Assembly (NCBI GenBank): GCA_030446685.1
Contig: JAUJMV010000023.1
Location: 54,755 to 118,754, forward strand
Direction of reading: 5' to 3'
Source of the DNA: Thermomicrobiales bacterium
GTDB lineage: Bacteria; Chloroflexota; Chloroflexia; Thermomicrobiales; CADCWN01
Length of the DNA: 64,000 nucleotides
In this document: in pieces, positions 10,681-21,161 of the stretch
Layout: each line of letters starts with the position of its first letter
Position numbering within the stretch: position 1 is the first letter of the stretch
The notes under the pieces: generated by a model
Databases searched by the model: none
What the model saw: only the letters and a program-made list of their open reading frames with translations
Told to the model about the DNA's origin: nothing
Translations under genes and position numbers: made by a program

Positions 10681-12810
10681 TCAGCGCGCCGCCGCCCGAT
10701 CGTCCGACCGCCCCTCCTGGGCCGCCTCCAGCCGCAGGATTGCGGCGTCACGGGCGGGAACCGTGAGACTGACACCACGCCGGTCGACTCGCGCCTCCGC
10801 GGCACCCCAGAGCGCGGTCGCCCCACCGAACGGTCCCCAGGATGGGGCGAGTTCGAGACGGACGGGGAGCGCCGCGCGGGTCGGATTGGTCAGCCAGAGG
10901 AAGGGGCCGCCCGGCCCGTCGTGCAGGCGGGCGGTCACGCGCGGCTCCGTCGTGCGCAGGTGCGGCTCCCGCCCCGCCCAGCGCAGGGTCCAGGCGAAGA
11001 ACTCCCGGCAGCCGTCCGCGGGGTGCGCGCCGTGGCCGAGGCCGGGGCAGGTGCCGATCAGCAGCGTCCGCCCCCGCCCGTACGCGTGCTCCACCGCCGC
11101 GACCCGCCCGTCCGCGTAGGCGCCGAGCGGCGCGCCGGTCGTCGGCGCGTAGGCCTGGAGGTAGGCCCCGCCGCGGGTGCGCTGCCCGCCGACCGTGAGG
11201 GTCAGGTCGCCGAGCAGGTCGGGCGTGAATTCGACGTAGGCCTCCCGCGCCCCGAAGAGGGCATCCAGCCCGAAGTTCGGCTGGGCCTCCCCGACGCGGC
11301 CCCCGTCGCCGAAGTAGGCGGGGCAGCCCTCGGCGATCAGCGTGCCCCCCCGTTCCACCCAGGCCGCCAGCTCGCGCACCGTCCGCTCCTCCAACATCAC
11401 CGGGTAGGGGAGGTAGACCAGCTCGTACTCGTCGAGATCGTCGAGCCGGACCCAGTCGGCCTGGATGTTGTTGTCGAAGAAGCCCCGGTAGGCGCCCTCG
11501 AGCGCGCGGGCGTACGGCGCGGTCGCGCCCTGCTGGGCGTAGGTGAAGAGCTGCGTCTCGGGCGCGACGAGGATGGCGAGATCGCCCCGCACCGGCCGGG
11601 AGTGCAGCAGGGCGTCCCGCGCCCCGTCTCGCAGCCAGTGGCCGATCCGCGCGACCATCGCGGAGCGGTCGGTGCGCGCGCCGTCGAGACCGTAGGCCCC
11701 GAACGCCCCGAAGAGGGGGCCGTCGAGGAGCGGCCGCCAGCGCAGGCGGAAGAGGCCGCGCGCGCCGGCGGCGAAGGAGACCATGTCCCACAGGCGGATG
11801 TCCTCCGGCGTCGCGATCCGCCCCTCGTCGCGCGGCTTGTCGAGCACATTCGGCGCCAGCCAGAGCGGGCCGGCGTAGGACTCGGCGTGCCAGAAGGGCT
11901 TGCCGCGCGCCGCGGCCCGGACCAGGTCCACGGCGTGGTACTGCCGCCAGGGCTCGTCGCCGTGCCGGGCGGAGCCCCAGGTGTAACCGTAGGCCTCGAC
12001 CGCGGCGGCGGCGCGCCAATCGTCGGCCGCGCCGGGGGCCAGGGCGGTGAGGGTGGCCGCGATGCCATGCGCGACGATGGCATGGTCGGGATCGCGGCCC
12101 CGGATCAGGTCGACCCGCCAGCGGAGCAGGCGGTAGGCGTTGTCGAGGTGGAACCGGAGCCAGTCGAGCGTGTCGGGGTAGGGGCCGGGGGTGCGGGGGA
12201 TGGTCACATCCGCCCAGTCGGTGAAGGAATAGCGCCGCCAGGCCTCCCCGAGCGTCCGCGGATCGCCGTACTGCTCCCGCAGCCAGTCGCGGAACCGTTC
12301 CTCGGTCGCCGGGCAGTAGCAGGGGGCGACGTTGCACTCGTTCCAGACGTCGTAGCCGCCGAGGCCGGGGTGGTCCCGGTAGCGCGTCGCCAGTTCGGTC
12401 AGGAAGCGCCCGGCCGCGGCCAGCGCCTCGGGATGGTCGAGGCAGAGGCCCGGCCAGCCGCCGGTCGCCGAGGAGGCGTTCATCCGGCTGTGGAGCGGCC
12501 GCCCGTCGGCGGTCTGGCGGCGGGCGTGCGCGTAGCGGCGGAAGGCCCATTCGGGGGCGGAGGTGACCATCTCGGCGATGACGGTCTTCATGCCGTTGGC
12601 CGCCGCCAGATCGAGCTGCCGGTCGTAGCCTTCCCAGTCGAACTCGCCGGGCGCCCGTTCGACCGCGCCCCACATGCACCAGTGGCGGAAGGCGTTCAGG
12701 CCGTCCTCGGCCGCGGTCCGGTAGTCGCGCGCCCAGTCCCGCTCGGGCGGGTTCGAGCGGCGGTAGTAGACGGCCCCGTAGGGGAACGGCGGCAGGGTGT
12801 CCAGCGGCAT
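10681..12810 (-). CDS. GH42 beta-galactosidase
   Basis: A 709-aa clan GH-A retaining glycosidase that cleaves terminal beta-galactosides. The start 'MPLDTLPPFPYGAVYYR' at 12810 has AAGGAGG about 9 nt upstream and no signal peptide, suggesting a cytosolic enzyme. The TIM barrel spans about residues 10-390. It carries the acid/base Glu in 'GGYDVWNECNVAPCYC' and the probable nucleophile Glu in 'PFWHAESYAGP'. A trimerisation/amidotransferase-like domain follows ('LVYLPYPVMLEERTVRELAAW'), then a small beta domain to the C-terminus ('LWLTNPTRAALPVRLELAP'). The 1543-aa track ORF merges this gene with read-through of two upstream genes and is not real. It is the last gene of the minus-strand catabolic block, 56 bp after the sulfatase. 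Confidence 0.9.
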   Translation of the reverse strand: MPLDTLPPFPYGAVYYRRSNPPERDWARDYRTAAEDGLNAFRHWCMWGAVERAPGEFDWEGYDRQLDLAAANGMKTVIAEMVTSAPEWAFRRYAHARRQTADGRPLHSRMNASSATGGWPGLCLDHPEALAAAGRFLTELATRYRDHPGLGGYDVWNECNVAPCYCPATEERFRDWLREQYGDPRTLGEAWRRYSFTDWADVTIPRTPGPYPDTLDWLRFHLDNAYRLLRWRVDLIRGRDPDHAIVAHGIAATLTALAPGAADDWRAAAAVEAYGYTWGSARHGDEPWRQYHAVDLVRAAARGKPFWHAESYAGPLWLAPNVLDKPRDEGRIATPEDIRLWDMVSFAAGARGLFRLRWRPLLDGPLFGAFGAYGLDGARTDRSAMVARIGHWLRDGARDALLHSRPVRGDLAILVAPETQLFTYAQQGATAPYARALEGAYRGFFDNNIQADWVRLDDLDEYELVYLPYPVMLEERTVRELAAWVERGGTLIAEGCPAYFGDGGRVGEAQPNFGLDALFGAREAYVEFTPDLLGDLTLTVGGQRTRGGAYLQAYAPTTGAPLGAYADGRVAAVEHAYGRGRTLLIGTCPGLGHGAHPADGCREFFAWTLRWAGREPHLRTTEPRVTARLHDGPGGPFLWLTNPTRAALPVRLELAPSWGPFGGATALWGAAEARVDRRGVSLTVPARDAAILRLEAAQEGRSDDRAAAR

Positions 12811-12866
12811 CGCCCGCCCCTCCTTCCAAGTCCAGTCGGCCGGGCCACGCCCGCCCGGCCCGCGCC

Positions 12867-14354
12867 TCAGAGCGCGGCGCGCGCGGCCTGCCGCGGGTAG
12901 CGCGCCCAGACCGTCGCCAGGTGCAGCAGCAACTCGCGCGTCAGGCGCTCGCGCGTCGCCAGATATTGACGATCGTCGTACAGATTCGTCCACTCGTGGG
13001 GATCGGCGCGCAGGTCGTACAGCTCGCCGCGCGCCTCGCCGAGGCGTGTCCCCGCGTCGGCGACCACGCCCGGCAGGGAGAGGATCAGCTTCCACTCGCG
13101 GGTGCGCCACATGTAGGCCGGCGCGACTTGCACCGGCTCGTAGCCGCCGCCGTGCAGCTCGGCGAATTGGCCGGCGCGGCAGGGGGCGTCGAGCAGGCTG
13201 CGCCCCGGTAGCTCGGGCAACCCCGGCCCCCCCGCCGCCGCCAGCAGCGTCGGCAGGATGTCGACCAGCTCGGCCGGGCGGTCGTCGGTCGTGCCGGCAC
13301 GTCCCGGCGGGATCCCCACGCCGGCGACGATCAGCGGCACGCGCACGCTGCCGTCGTAGAGGCAGTACTTGCTGAAGCGGTGGCCCCGATCGCCGAGCAT
13401 CTCCCCGTGGTCGGAGGTGAAGAGGATCAGGGTGTCGTCCCGCTCCCCCAGCTCGTCGAGCCGGCGCAGGACGCGCCCGAAGAGGTCGTCGACGTAGGAG
13501 CACAGCGCGTAGTAGCGTAGCGTCGTGCGCCGCCGTTCGCGCGGCGTCTTCGCCCGCCAGTCCGCCGCCCAGCGCGAGGGCGGGACATGCCCGGCGGGTT
13601 CGTCCGCCCACGGCGGCGCCGGCCGGTCGGGGATCGCCTCCAAGTCGTAGCGGTCTTCGTAGCCCGCCGGGACGTTGAAGCCGGCGTGCGGGAAGTCGAA
13701 CGAGAGGTAGAGGAAGAAGGGGCGGTCGGGATCGCGGCCGCCGTCGAGGAACGCCAGCGCCTGCTCGGTCAGCCACCCCTCGCGATCCGCCCCCGCGGGG
13801 ATGGCGCTGGTGCGGCCGGTGTAGCCGAGGGCGCTCTCCCCGCCGCGGCCGAAGGGGGCCATCTCCGCGCGGACCCTGGCGTAGGCGGCCGGCGCGGCGG
13901 TCGCCATGTTGGTCGCGCCCGGCTCCATCGCCAGCGGGTCGACCGGCCGCGCCTCGGCGCGGATCGCGAAGCCGCGCGTCGAGGGGATCGTCGGGATGTC
14001 GGGGGTGATGTCGCCGCCGATATACCAGTGGGTCTTGCCGAAGCCGGCGGTCTGATAGCCGATGTCGCGCAGGCGCTGCGCCAGGACCGGCACGGGCAGA
14101 TCGGCGTCGGTCGGGCACATCTGCGTGTTGTGGCGCACGCCGTTCTGCGAGGGGTACAGGCCGGTCATCAGCGAGTAGCGGCTGGGGACGCACAGCGGCG
14201 CGTTGCAGACGGCCTGGGTGCAGCGGACACCGCGCGCGGCGAGCGCGTCCAGGGCGGGGGTCTGCACCGTCGGGGTGACGCAGCCGAGGGCGTCCCAGCG
14301 GTGCTGGTCGGCCATCAGCAGCAGGAGGTTCGGCCGTTCGCGGTCCCGTTGCAT
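12867..14354 (-). CDS. Type I (formylglycine) sulfatase
   Basis: A 495-aa alkaline-phosphatase-fold sulfatase that hydrolyses sulfate esters. It has the N-terminal metal-binding 'LLLLMADQHRWDALG', the formylglycine motif 'CVPSR' in 'NAPLCVPSRYSLMTGLYPS' near residue 56, 'GFGKTHWY', and the second metal site 'LILFTSDHGEMLGDRG'. The C-terminal subdomain has 'WKLILSLPG' and 'ELYDLRADPHEW', typical of sulfatase subfamilies acting on carbohydrates. No signal peptide is visible, so it probably acts on imported sulfated oligosaccharides. It lies between the family-5 solute-binding protein gene and the GH42 gene on the same strand, consistent with co-transcription. It needs an FGE, which is encoded (damaged) at 4.7-5.7 kb. 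Confidence 0.92.
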   Translation of the reverse strand: MQRDRERPNLLLLMADQHRWDALGCVTPTVQTPALDALAARGVRCTQAVCNAPLCVPSRYSLMTGLYPSQNGVRHNTQMCPTDADLPVPVLAQRLRDIGYQTAGFGKTHWYIGGDITPDIPTIPSTRGFAIRAEARPVDPLAMEPGATNMATAAPAAYARVRAEMAPFGRGGESALGYTGRTSAIPAGADREGWLTEQALAFLDGGRDPDRPFFLYLSFDFPHAGFNVPAGYEDRYDLEAIPDRPAPPWADEPAGHVPPSRWAADWRAKTPRERRRTTLRYYALCSYVDDLFGRVLRRLDELGERDDTLILFTSDHGEMLGDRGHRFSKYCLYDGSVRVPLIVAGVGIPPGRAGTTDDRPAELVDILPTLLAAAGGPGLPELPGRSLLDAPCRAGQFAELHGGGYEPVQVAPAYMWRTREWKLILSLPGVVADAGTRLGEARGELYDLRADPHEWTNLYDDRQYLATRERLTRELLLHLATVWARYPRQAARAAL

Positions 14355-14438
14355 GGCTGCTCCGATACTGCGTGCCCGGTGTCGGGCGCCGCGTCGGGGG
14401 GCCGTATCCCGACCCTCGGTGAGCGGCCCCCCGACGAG

Positions 14439-16546
14439 CTATGCGAAGAAATACTGGCTGGTGTTGGTGACGGCGGGGAACTGGAACAGCCACCCGGACG
14501 GCGTCTTGTCCGGCACGTTCTTCAGGTTGCTCCGGGCGATCCCGTAGCCATTGGGCGGCAGGCTGACCCCGATGACGTAGAACTGGTCCGCCGCCATCTC
14601 CAGGAGCTGCGCGAACAGCGCGGCCTGCTTGGCCTCGTCGGTGGTCGCCTTGATCTGGTCGTAGAGTGCCATCTGCCGCTTGATCGCGTCGGGCGGCTCC
14701 TCGGGGCCGTCCGCGCCCCGGCGCCGGAGGGGTTGTTGTACCAGGTCTGCCAGGCCTCGGCGTAGTTCGACTCGCCACTGAAGGGGAAGTACCAGCGCGG
14801 ATCGAGGAGCGCGTCCCGCAGCCCGGTCGCCCCCCCCAGATCGCCGCGTCGTGCTCGTTGGCCCCCTTGCGGGTGTAGAAGAGCGCGCGATCCTCGTTCT
14901 TGACCTGGATCTCGACGCCGACCTTCTGCCACATCGGCTGGATCAGGTTGATCGTGTACAGCCAGGTCTGTTCGACGGTCCCGGCGACCTCGACGGTGAA
15001 GGAGATGCGCTTGCCGTCGGGGCCGAGGCGGAAGCCCTGCCCGTCCTTCTGCGGGAAGGCCCGGTCCAGCGCGGCGTTCGCCTTGGCCAGGTCGAACTCG
15101 GTGTACTGCTTGGCCAGGCGCTCGTTGAAGAACTGCGACTCCTTGCGCGGCCCCGCCTGCCAGGGCTCGCCCTGGCCGACGAAGACCACGTCGATGATCT
15201 CCTGGCGGTCGATCGCGTGCGACAGCCCGATCCGGAAGTCCTTGTTCTGGAAGATCTGCCGCTTGACCGGGTCCTTGTGGTTCAGGTTCAGCGCGATCAG
15301 CACGGTGTTCATCTGGTTGGTGACCAGCTCCAGGAACCGGTAGCCCCCCTCTGCTGGTTGTCGAAGAAGACGGCACGGTTCTGCAGCGTGTTGACCTTAT
15401 TGGTGACCAGGTCGAGCTCGCCGTTGAGCGTCTTGAGGAGCATCACCTCCTGGTCCTGCAGGAGGTCGTAGGTGACGCGGTCGATGTAGGGGAGCTGCTG
15501 GCCCGCCGGATCGACCTTGAAGTAGAAGGGGTTGCGCTCGGCGATTACCCGCCCCGTCCCGCTGTAGGGGGTCGTGAGCAGCCAGCCGTGCAGCGTCGGC
15601 AGCTCCTGGTTGTACCACACCGCGTTGTAGGGCGTGCCGGGGATGTTGCCGCCCTTGAGCTGGAAGAGCTTGACCCAGTTCTCCGCGTTGTGCTCCTTGA
15701 TGAGGCGGTCGAGCCCGTCGGGGTTGTACTTCTTGTGGAACTGCCGCAGGTAGTGCTTGGGGTAGCGGGTCGGGCCGGCCCCCTCGGCGGTGGACAGGAG
15801 CTGCAGGAGCAGGCCGTGGGGGTTGGGGAAGGTGAACGTGACGGTGTGCTGGTCCACCTTCTCGACGGCGCCGCGCTTGCCCCCGCCTCCATCAGGTTCC
15901 CCGGCCCGCCGGGGCTGAGCTCCTTGTCGTTGGCCACGTCCTCCCACCAGAAGAGGATGTCGTCGGCGGTGAAGGGCTGGCCGTCCGACCACTTGTGCCC
16001 CTCGCGCAGGCGGAAGGTGTAGGCGGTGCCGTCGGCGTTCACCTCGACCGCCGCGGCGACGTTGGGGAGCACCTGGTTCCAGGCCAGGTCCCAGCGGACC
16101 AGGTGCTCGTAGCCGATCGTCAGGCCCAGGTGGGCGAGGTCCGCCCCCCCACGAGCACGTCGCGCCAGGTGCCGCCGTACTTGCCGACCCGCTCGAGCGG
16201 CTGGACGACCAGCGGGTTCTTGGGCAGGCGCTCCGCGACCGGCGGCAGCTTGCCCTGCTTCACTTGGTCGGCCAGTTGCGGCGCCTCCGTGAACTGCTTG
16301 GGCGCGGCCGTCACGGTCGGCTGGCCCGCCGGTTGCTGCGCCGCGGCCGTCGGCTGGATCGCCGCGGTCGGCTGCGCCCCGCCGACCGTTGCCTGCGCCG
16401 CCGGCGACGGCGAGGTCGGCGTCTGCCCGGGCAGGGGGCTCGCCGCCGCCGCAGGCGGTCGCGACCACGCCGGTGGCCGCCAGGCCCGACAGGTAGAGGA
16501 AGCCGCGCCGGGTGAGCGGTCGCCGGCCCTCGGGTGGTCGCGCCAT
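14439..16546 (-). pseudogene. ABC transporter substrate-binding lipoprotein, family 5 (oligopeptide/oligosaccharide type), frameshifted
   Basis: Pieces in three frames rebuild a protein of about 700 aa. They run from a Tat-type signal with lipobox 'RRGFLYLSGLAATGVVATAC' and a Pro/Thr/Ala-rich linker through 'TYTFRLREGHKWSDGQPFTA' (SBP_bac_5 signature region), 'LDLVTNKVNTLQNRAVFF', 'DFRIGLSHAIDRQEIIDVVF' and 'LYTINLIQPMWQKVGVEIQV' to 'NGYGIARSNLKNV'. It would sit outside the membrane and bind an oligosaccharide or oligopeptide for uptake. Breaks fall near 16440, 16141, 15885, 15346, 14833 and 14705, nearly all at C or G runs with intact sequence between, which favours assembly error. The start at 16546 has AGGAGGAG upstream. 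No permease gene is nearby. Confidence 0.8.
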
Positions 16547-16786
16547 GTCGCTCCTCCTGTCTGCCACGCCGTCGGATCGCGCGTCGCGGCGACTTGCCGC
16601 GGCGTCCCCGCGATCCGTCGAGATCCCGCCCCAGGCGAAGGGGGCGTCTTGAGAAAGTCGGTCTGCGCCCTATTGCTCTTCACCGTGACGATATGACGAC
16701 GCCAGGTAGCCGGGTGGAAAGTTCCCGGTGGTGGGACTTCCCCGCGTCGGCGGCGCCCGCCCAGGACAACGTCAGGCCGCCGGCAT

Positions 16787-18953
16787 TCAGGGCGCGTCCA
16801 CCTCGAGCACGACCGCTTCGTACGCGCCCAGTTCGCCCACGCTGAAGCGCGCGACCGCGCCGTCCTGCGTCACCGGGACGGTGTCGCCGGCGATCAGGCG
16901 CCGCGCCCCCGGCAGCGCTCGCGGGGGGCGAGCGCGACTTGGGTGACGCCGGCATTGACCGGGATGACTTCCTGCAGCGGCGTCGGCCCGGTGGCGTTCA
17001 CGAAATGCACGATGCGCTGGCGCCCGTGGCGGGCCAGCGTCACCTCGACGGTGGCGGGCGCCGCCGTCTCGACCGGCCAGGCGGCGACCCCGTCGTCCGT
17101 GCCGGCGCACCACCGGAGCAGCTCGCCGAGCAGCCGGCGGTGATCGACCAGGCCCCACCGCCCGTACTGCGCGTCCAGCGGCGGCGCCACCGTCGCCACC
17201 CGGCCGGCCCCGGCGGTCGTCAGGGCGACGCCGGCACAGCCCGTCGGTTCGGGCTCGTCGGTCGCTCCAGCGGCAGCATCCAGCGGTGCCGGGCCAGCGG
17301 CAGGTCGCGGTGTCCGTCGCGCCGCGGCCGCCAGCGCCGGCGCCGGCCCATCGGCGAGGATCAGCCCGACGCCGGCGAGGCCGGCCGCGTCGAGCACGGC
17401 GCCCGTCACCGCGTCGCCGGGCGCCGGCGCGAGGTAGAGCCCCGGCCCCGTCGCGGGCGGCAGATCGAGCGCGCGCACGCCGCCGAGCGCCGCCAGGCCG
17501 GGCGCGCGCGCGGTCGGCCCAGGTCGTCCGCCCAGCCGGTCCAGCCGGTGAGCAGGACGCCGCCGCCCCCGCGCGAACGGGCGACGGTCGCCACCGCCGT
17601 GTCGTCGAGGCACGCGGCCCCGGCCAGGACGAGCGCGCGGTAGCCCCCTCGGCCAGCCGCGCCGCCGTCAACTCGCTGTCCGCCACGACGTCGAACGGGA
17701 CATGCTCGTCGACGAGGGCCGGTGTACATCCCGTCGAAGGCCGCCGCCAGCGCGCCGCCATCCCCCGCCGACCGCGCGCCGGCCCCCTCCGGCCCGCGCC
17801 AGTGGTCGTTTGCCCCGGCCAGACGAGCGCGACCGGGGCGATTTGGCGGGCCTCGCGGTAGACCGCCGGGTGCCGCGCGATCAGGCCGAAGGCGTCGCGG
17901 ATCGCCGCGATGTTGCGCCGGTCGTCCTGGTCCAGCGTGCCGGTCAGCGGGGTCTTCAGCCCGGCGCCGTTGGCCAGCGCCTGCCAGAGCCACAGGCGGT
18001 ACTCGGCGCTCGGCACCATCGCCCGCGGCCAGCCGGCCTGGTTGCGGACGTAGACCTTGAGGTTGAGCAACGGCTGCGCCTCGCGCTTGACGGTGCGCGC
18101 GTAGCGGGCGGCCAGCCCGGCCTCGCCGCGCACCTCGTGCTTCCGTCCGGCGACATCGCCGGTATGGAACTGCAGCACCGTGCAGGCCCGCGCCATCACC
18201 GGCAGGCTGTACCCCCCCCCGCAGCCCCAACTCGCCCGTCCACATCGCGTCGGGCTTGATCTCCCGCGCGGCCTGGTGCATCCGCGCGAACGAATCCGCG
18301 ACGCATTGATGCCGCCAGGCGATGTAGCGCGCCCAGCGCGCCGGATCGGCGTCCGGCGTGTGGGGGAGCGCCGCGCCGTCGCCCGGCGGAAGCTCGTCTG
18401 GCAGTGGTCGCAGTGGCAGTGGCCCGGCCAGCCGCCGGAGTTGACATGGACGCCATCCACGCCGTAGCGCGCGAGGATTTCGCGCACGACCGGCAGCGCG
18501 AAGGCCGCCGCGCGGTAGGGGCTTCGGGCAGGTGGCGTACAGGTCCTCCTGGCCGCGCCCGGGGATCGTCGCGCCCGCGGCGTCGCGCGCCGCCCACTCG
18601 GGGTGCGCGCGCAGTTCCGGCTCGCGCACCACCGAGAAGTCGACGCGGGCGATCACGCGCACCCCCGCGGCGTGCGCCCGGCGCGTCACCTCGCCGACGA
18701 AGTCGCGCCCCCCGAGCAGCGCGCTGACGTGGTGCCCCGCGATCGCGGTGGGGTAGTAGGCCACATACCCGCCCGCGCTGATCACGACGGCGTTGGCGCC
18801 GAGCGCGACGGCCTCCGCCACGAAGCGAGCGAAGTCCATCCCGGGCAGATCCAGATCGCGCATGTTCGGGTGGTGCAGGCGCAACCCGCCCGCCCACCAG
18901 GGCCGTGCCGACACGTCTGCCGCGGTCTGTGCCTCCTCGGCCACGTTGCCCAT
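16787..18953 (-). pseudogene. Putative glycoside hydrolase (GHL6-like) with beta-galactosidase-like C-terminal region, frameshifted
   Basis: The N-terminal barrel reads 'PWWAGGLRLHHPNMRDLDLP', 'ANAVVISAGGYVAYYPTA', 'GVRVIARVDFSVVREPELRA' and 'HPEWAARDAAG'. Then come 'VDGVHVNSGGWPGHCHCDHC' and 'ARWARYIAWRHQCVADSFAR'. This order matches the hypothetical glycosyl hydrolase 6 group, often annotated alpha-amylase- or fucosidase-like. The C-terminal half ('FDVVADSELTAARLAEG', 'LGELLRWCAG', 'HGRQRIVHFVNATGPTPLQE') resembles the trimerisation region of beta-galactosidases. At least six frame changes break it. The start 'MGNVAEEAQ' at 18953 has GGAGG upstream. It lies between a uronate-dehydrogenase-like gene and a solute-binding protein gene and fits an oligosaccharide-degrading role. 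Assignment is from motif memory, so moderate. Confidence 0.65.
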
Positions 18954-19092
18954 CGTCGCCCCCCTCCACTCAGCAGTGCGATCGTTCCGGGGTGTGGTTC
19001 CCTCCGCTCTATCGCGGTGCGTCGCGGCCGCCGTGCGGACTCCTGCCCCATACCAGCCCGCAGGGTGAGTGGCGGCGGCATCCCCCCGTGGA

Positions 19093-19866
19093 TCACTCCG
19101 GCAGGCCGGCGCCGAAGAGCGCGAACGCGTCGTCCCGCGGCGCGTAGCCCAGCAGTTCCCGAGTCGAGGTGAGGTCGAGCCGCTTGTAGCGGTTGTCGGA
19201 GACGCCATGCACGACGGCGCACGCGATGTCCGGCGCTTCGATGGCGCAGACCAGCAACTGATTCAGATCGCGCTGGCTGATGTAGGTGGTGAGGTTGTGC
19301 GCGTTCATCCGCTCCGCCGTCAGCCCCGCATCCCAGAGGCCGATCCGGACGCAGATGCTGGACAGCCCCTCGGCGTGCGCGAAATACTGTGCGACGGCCT
19401 CGCCGAAGCACTTGCTCACGCCGTACATCGTCCGCGGCCGCACCGGGTCGTCCGGCCCGACCTGCACATCCGCCGGATAACCCAGCACCGCATGGACGCT
19501 GCTGGCGAAGACGACCCGCCGGCACCCCTGGTCCTTCGCCGCGCGGAAGATGTTGTAGGTGCCCTTGATGTTGTTGTCGAGCAGCGAGCCGTAGAAGTCC
19601 GCGTGGCCGAAGCGATCGGCGGCGAGATGCACGACCGTGTCGACCCCGGCGCAGGCGCGCTGGCACGCCTCGGGGTCGGCGATGTCGAACGCGACCGCCT
19701 CGTGATCGCCGACACCTTCCAACTCGCCCGCGCAGCGGTCGCCCAGGCGGAACCGGTACCGCGCGCCGGCGAACCGCCGGAACGCGGTGCCGATGCGACC
19801 CGCGGCCCCGGTCAGCAGCACCCGCCTTCGCTCATCGAGGTTGTCGTCCGCATCGGTCACGCGCAT
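19093..19866 (-). CDS. NAD-dependent epimerase/dehydratase family protein, uronate dehydrogenase-like
   Basis: An extended-SDR Rossmann protein with 'VLLTGAAGRIGTAFR' at the N-terminus, 'VVHLAADRFG', the Ser in 'VVFASSVHAVLG' and the catalytic 'YGVSKCFGE'. The TGAAGxIG motif, the compact length of about 257 aa and 'GVSDNRYKRLDL' near the end resemble uronate dehydrogenases, which oxidise glucuronate or galacturonate to aldarolactones. It lies 72 bp downstream of an acid-sugar dehydratase, which fits a uronate-to-aldarate-to-keto-deoxy-aldarate route. Two ATGs are possible: 19905 (270 aa) and 19866 ('MRVTDADDN'); the shorter is preferred because the extra residues look non-conserved. An epimerase role cannot be excluded. 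Confidence 0.75.
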   Translation of the reverse strand: MRVTDADDNLDERRRVLLTGAAGRIGTAFRRFAGARYRFRLGDRCAGELEGVGDHEAVAFDIADPEACQRACAGVDTVVHLAADRFGHADFYGSLLDNNIKGTYNIFRAAKDQGCRRVVFASSVHAVLGYPADVQVGPDDPVRPRTMYGVSKCFGEAVAQYFAHAEGLSSICVRIGLWDAGLTAERMNAHNLTTYISQRDLNQLLVCAIEAPDIACAVVHGVSDNRYKRLDLTSTRELLGYAPRDDAFALFGAGLPE

Positions 19867-19938
19867 TGTCCCCCCCCCGTTGCCGGCCCTCATCGCCCGT
19901 TTCATCCCCCGTCCGACCGTCCGCGCCGCCGTCGCCCC

Positions 19939-21078
19939 TCACGGCGCCGTCCGGCGGTCCTGCCGCGCGGCCAGGAGCGCCTCGTCGAGCGCGATCCCCA
20001 GGCCGGGGCCGGGGGGCAGGACGAGCTCGCCCACCTCGATGCGCTCCGCCGGCACGAGCGCCCCCGCCCGCCACGGCGCCTCGCCCCAGGCGTATTCGAG
20101 CGCGCGCAGCCCCGGCAGCGCCGCGGCGACCTGCGCGCTCGCGATGTTGGCCACCGGCCCGCTGGGGTTGTGGGGTGCGACCGCGACCCCGCGCGCCTCC
20201 GCCGCCGCGGCGATCGCCAGCATCGCGCCGATCCCGCCGCAATGCTTGACGTCGGGCATGATCAGGTCCCAGACGCCCGCCGCCAGGTAGGGCCAGTAGC
20301 CGCCGACCCCGTACAGCCGCTCGCCGCCGATCAACTCCATCCCCAGGTCGTGGACGAGCGGGCGCAGCCGCGCGAGCGCGTTGAGGTCCGCGGTCGGCAC
20401 CGGCTCCTCGAACCAGGTGACCTCGAGTGCCTGCAGCTCCCGCGCGACCGCGACCGCGGTCGGCAGATCGAGCCGGCTGTGGCAGTCCACCAACACGTCG
20501 ACGGCCTTGCCCACCGCCGCGCGCACCGCCGCGACGCAGGCGAGGCCGTGGCGCACGCGCTCGCGGCCCTCGCGGTCGCGCACCTGCGCGCGGTCTATGC
20601 CGTCGAAGGGGGCGAGCTTGACCGCCCGGAAGCCCTCGGCGGCGGCCGCCGCCGCGTTGCGCGCGAACCCCTCCGGCGTGCGGTCGTCGGTCGCCCGGTT
20701 GATGTTCGCGTAGAGCGGGATCCGCTCGCGCACCGGCCCCCCCAGGAGGCGGTAGACCGGCAGGCCCGCCGCCTGACCGGCGAGATCCCACAGCGCCTGC
20801 TCGCAGGCGGAGACCGCGGTCGCCCCGGCGAGGCCGTCGGCGAGCGGTTGCAGGGCGGCGACGGCGGCCCGGACGGCGCGCGGGTCGCGCCCGCGCAGCG
20901 CGGGGAGGCAGTGCCGCTTGAGGATCGCCGCGACGATCGCATCGCGCGCGGGGCCGGGACCGCCGTGCGACGCCTCGCCGAGGCCGGTCAGCCCCGCATC
21001 GGTCGCGAGCCGCACGAAGAGCCAGTCGCCGCGCCGGTTGACCTCGAGCCGCAGGACCTCGAGATCGGTGATCCGCAT
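19939..21078 (-). CDS. Mandelate racemase/muconate lactonizing enzyme family acid-sugar dehydratase
   Basis: A 379-aa enolase-superfamily protein. The N-terminal capping domain ('MRITDLEVLRLEVNRRGDW', 'GLTGLGEASHGG') precedes a barrel with the Lys of 'FRAVKLAPFDG', metal ligands in 'VDVLVDCHSRLD', 'VTWFEEPVP' and 'ELIGGERLYG', and the C-terminal base region 'GVAVAPHNPSGP'. Members dehydrate aldonates or aldarates to 2-keto-3-deoxy acids using Mg2+. The start at 21078 has GGGGAGGGG upstream. It sits between the DapA-like gene and the uronate-dehydrogenase-like gene, so an aldarate (glucarate or galactarate) substrate is plausible but inferred. It is one of two paralogous but divergent dehydratases in the block (the other is at 25317). 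Confidence 0.88.
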   Translation of the reverse strand: MRITDLEVLRLEVNRRGDWLFVRLATDAGLTGLGEASHGGPGPARDAIVAAILKRHCLPALRGRDPRAVRAAVAALQPLADGLAGATAVSACEQALWDLAGQAAGLPVYRLLGGPVRERIPLYANINRATDDRTPEGFARNAAAAAAEGFRAVKLAPFDGIDRAQVRDREGRERVRHGLACVAAVRAAVGKAVDVLVDCHSRLDLPTAVAVARELQALEVTWFEEPVPTADLNALARLRPLVHDLGMELIGGERLYGVGGYWPYLAAGVWDLIMPDVKHCGGIGAMLAIAAAAEARGVAVAPHNPSGPVANIASAQVAAALPGLRALEYAWGEAPWRAGALVPAERIEVGELVLPPGPGLGIALDEALLAARQDRRTAP

Positions 21079-21161
21079 CGCCCCTCCCCCCACCTGTTCC
21101 ACCAAGGTCTCGACCAGGGGACCGGCCCGCGCCAGCCGGCGACCCGCCGGGTATCGGCGCA

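Noticed and set aside
10681-15312. 1543-aa minus-strand ORF as one giant protein
   Set aside because: Only its ends are real (a piece of the family-5 binding protein and the whole GH42 enzyme). The middle is the wrong frame of a sulfatase gene that is intact in another frame.
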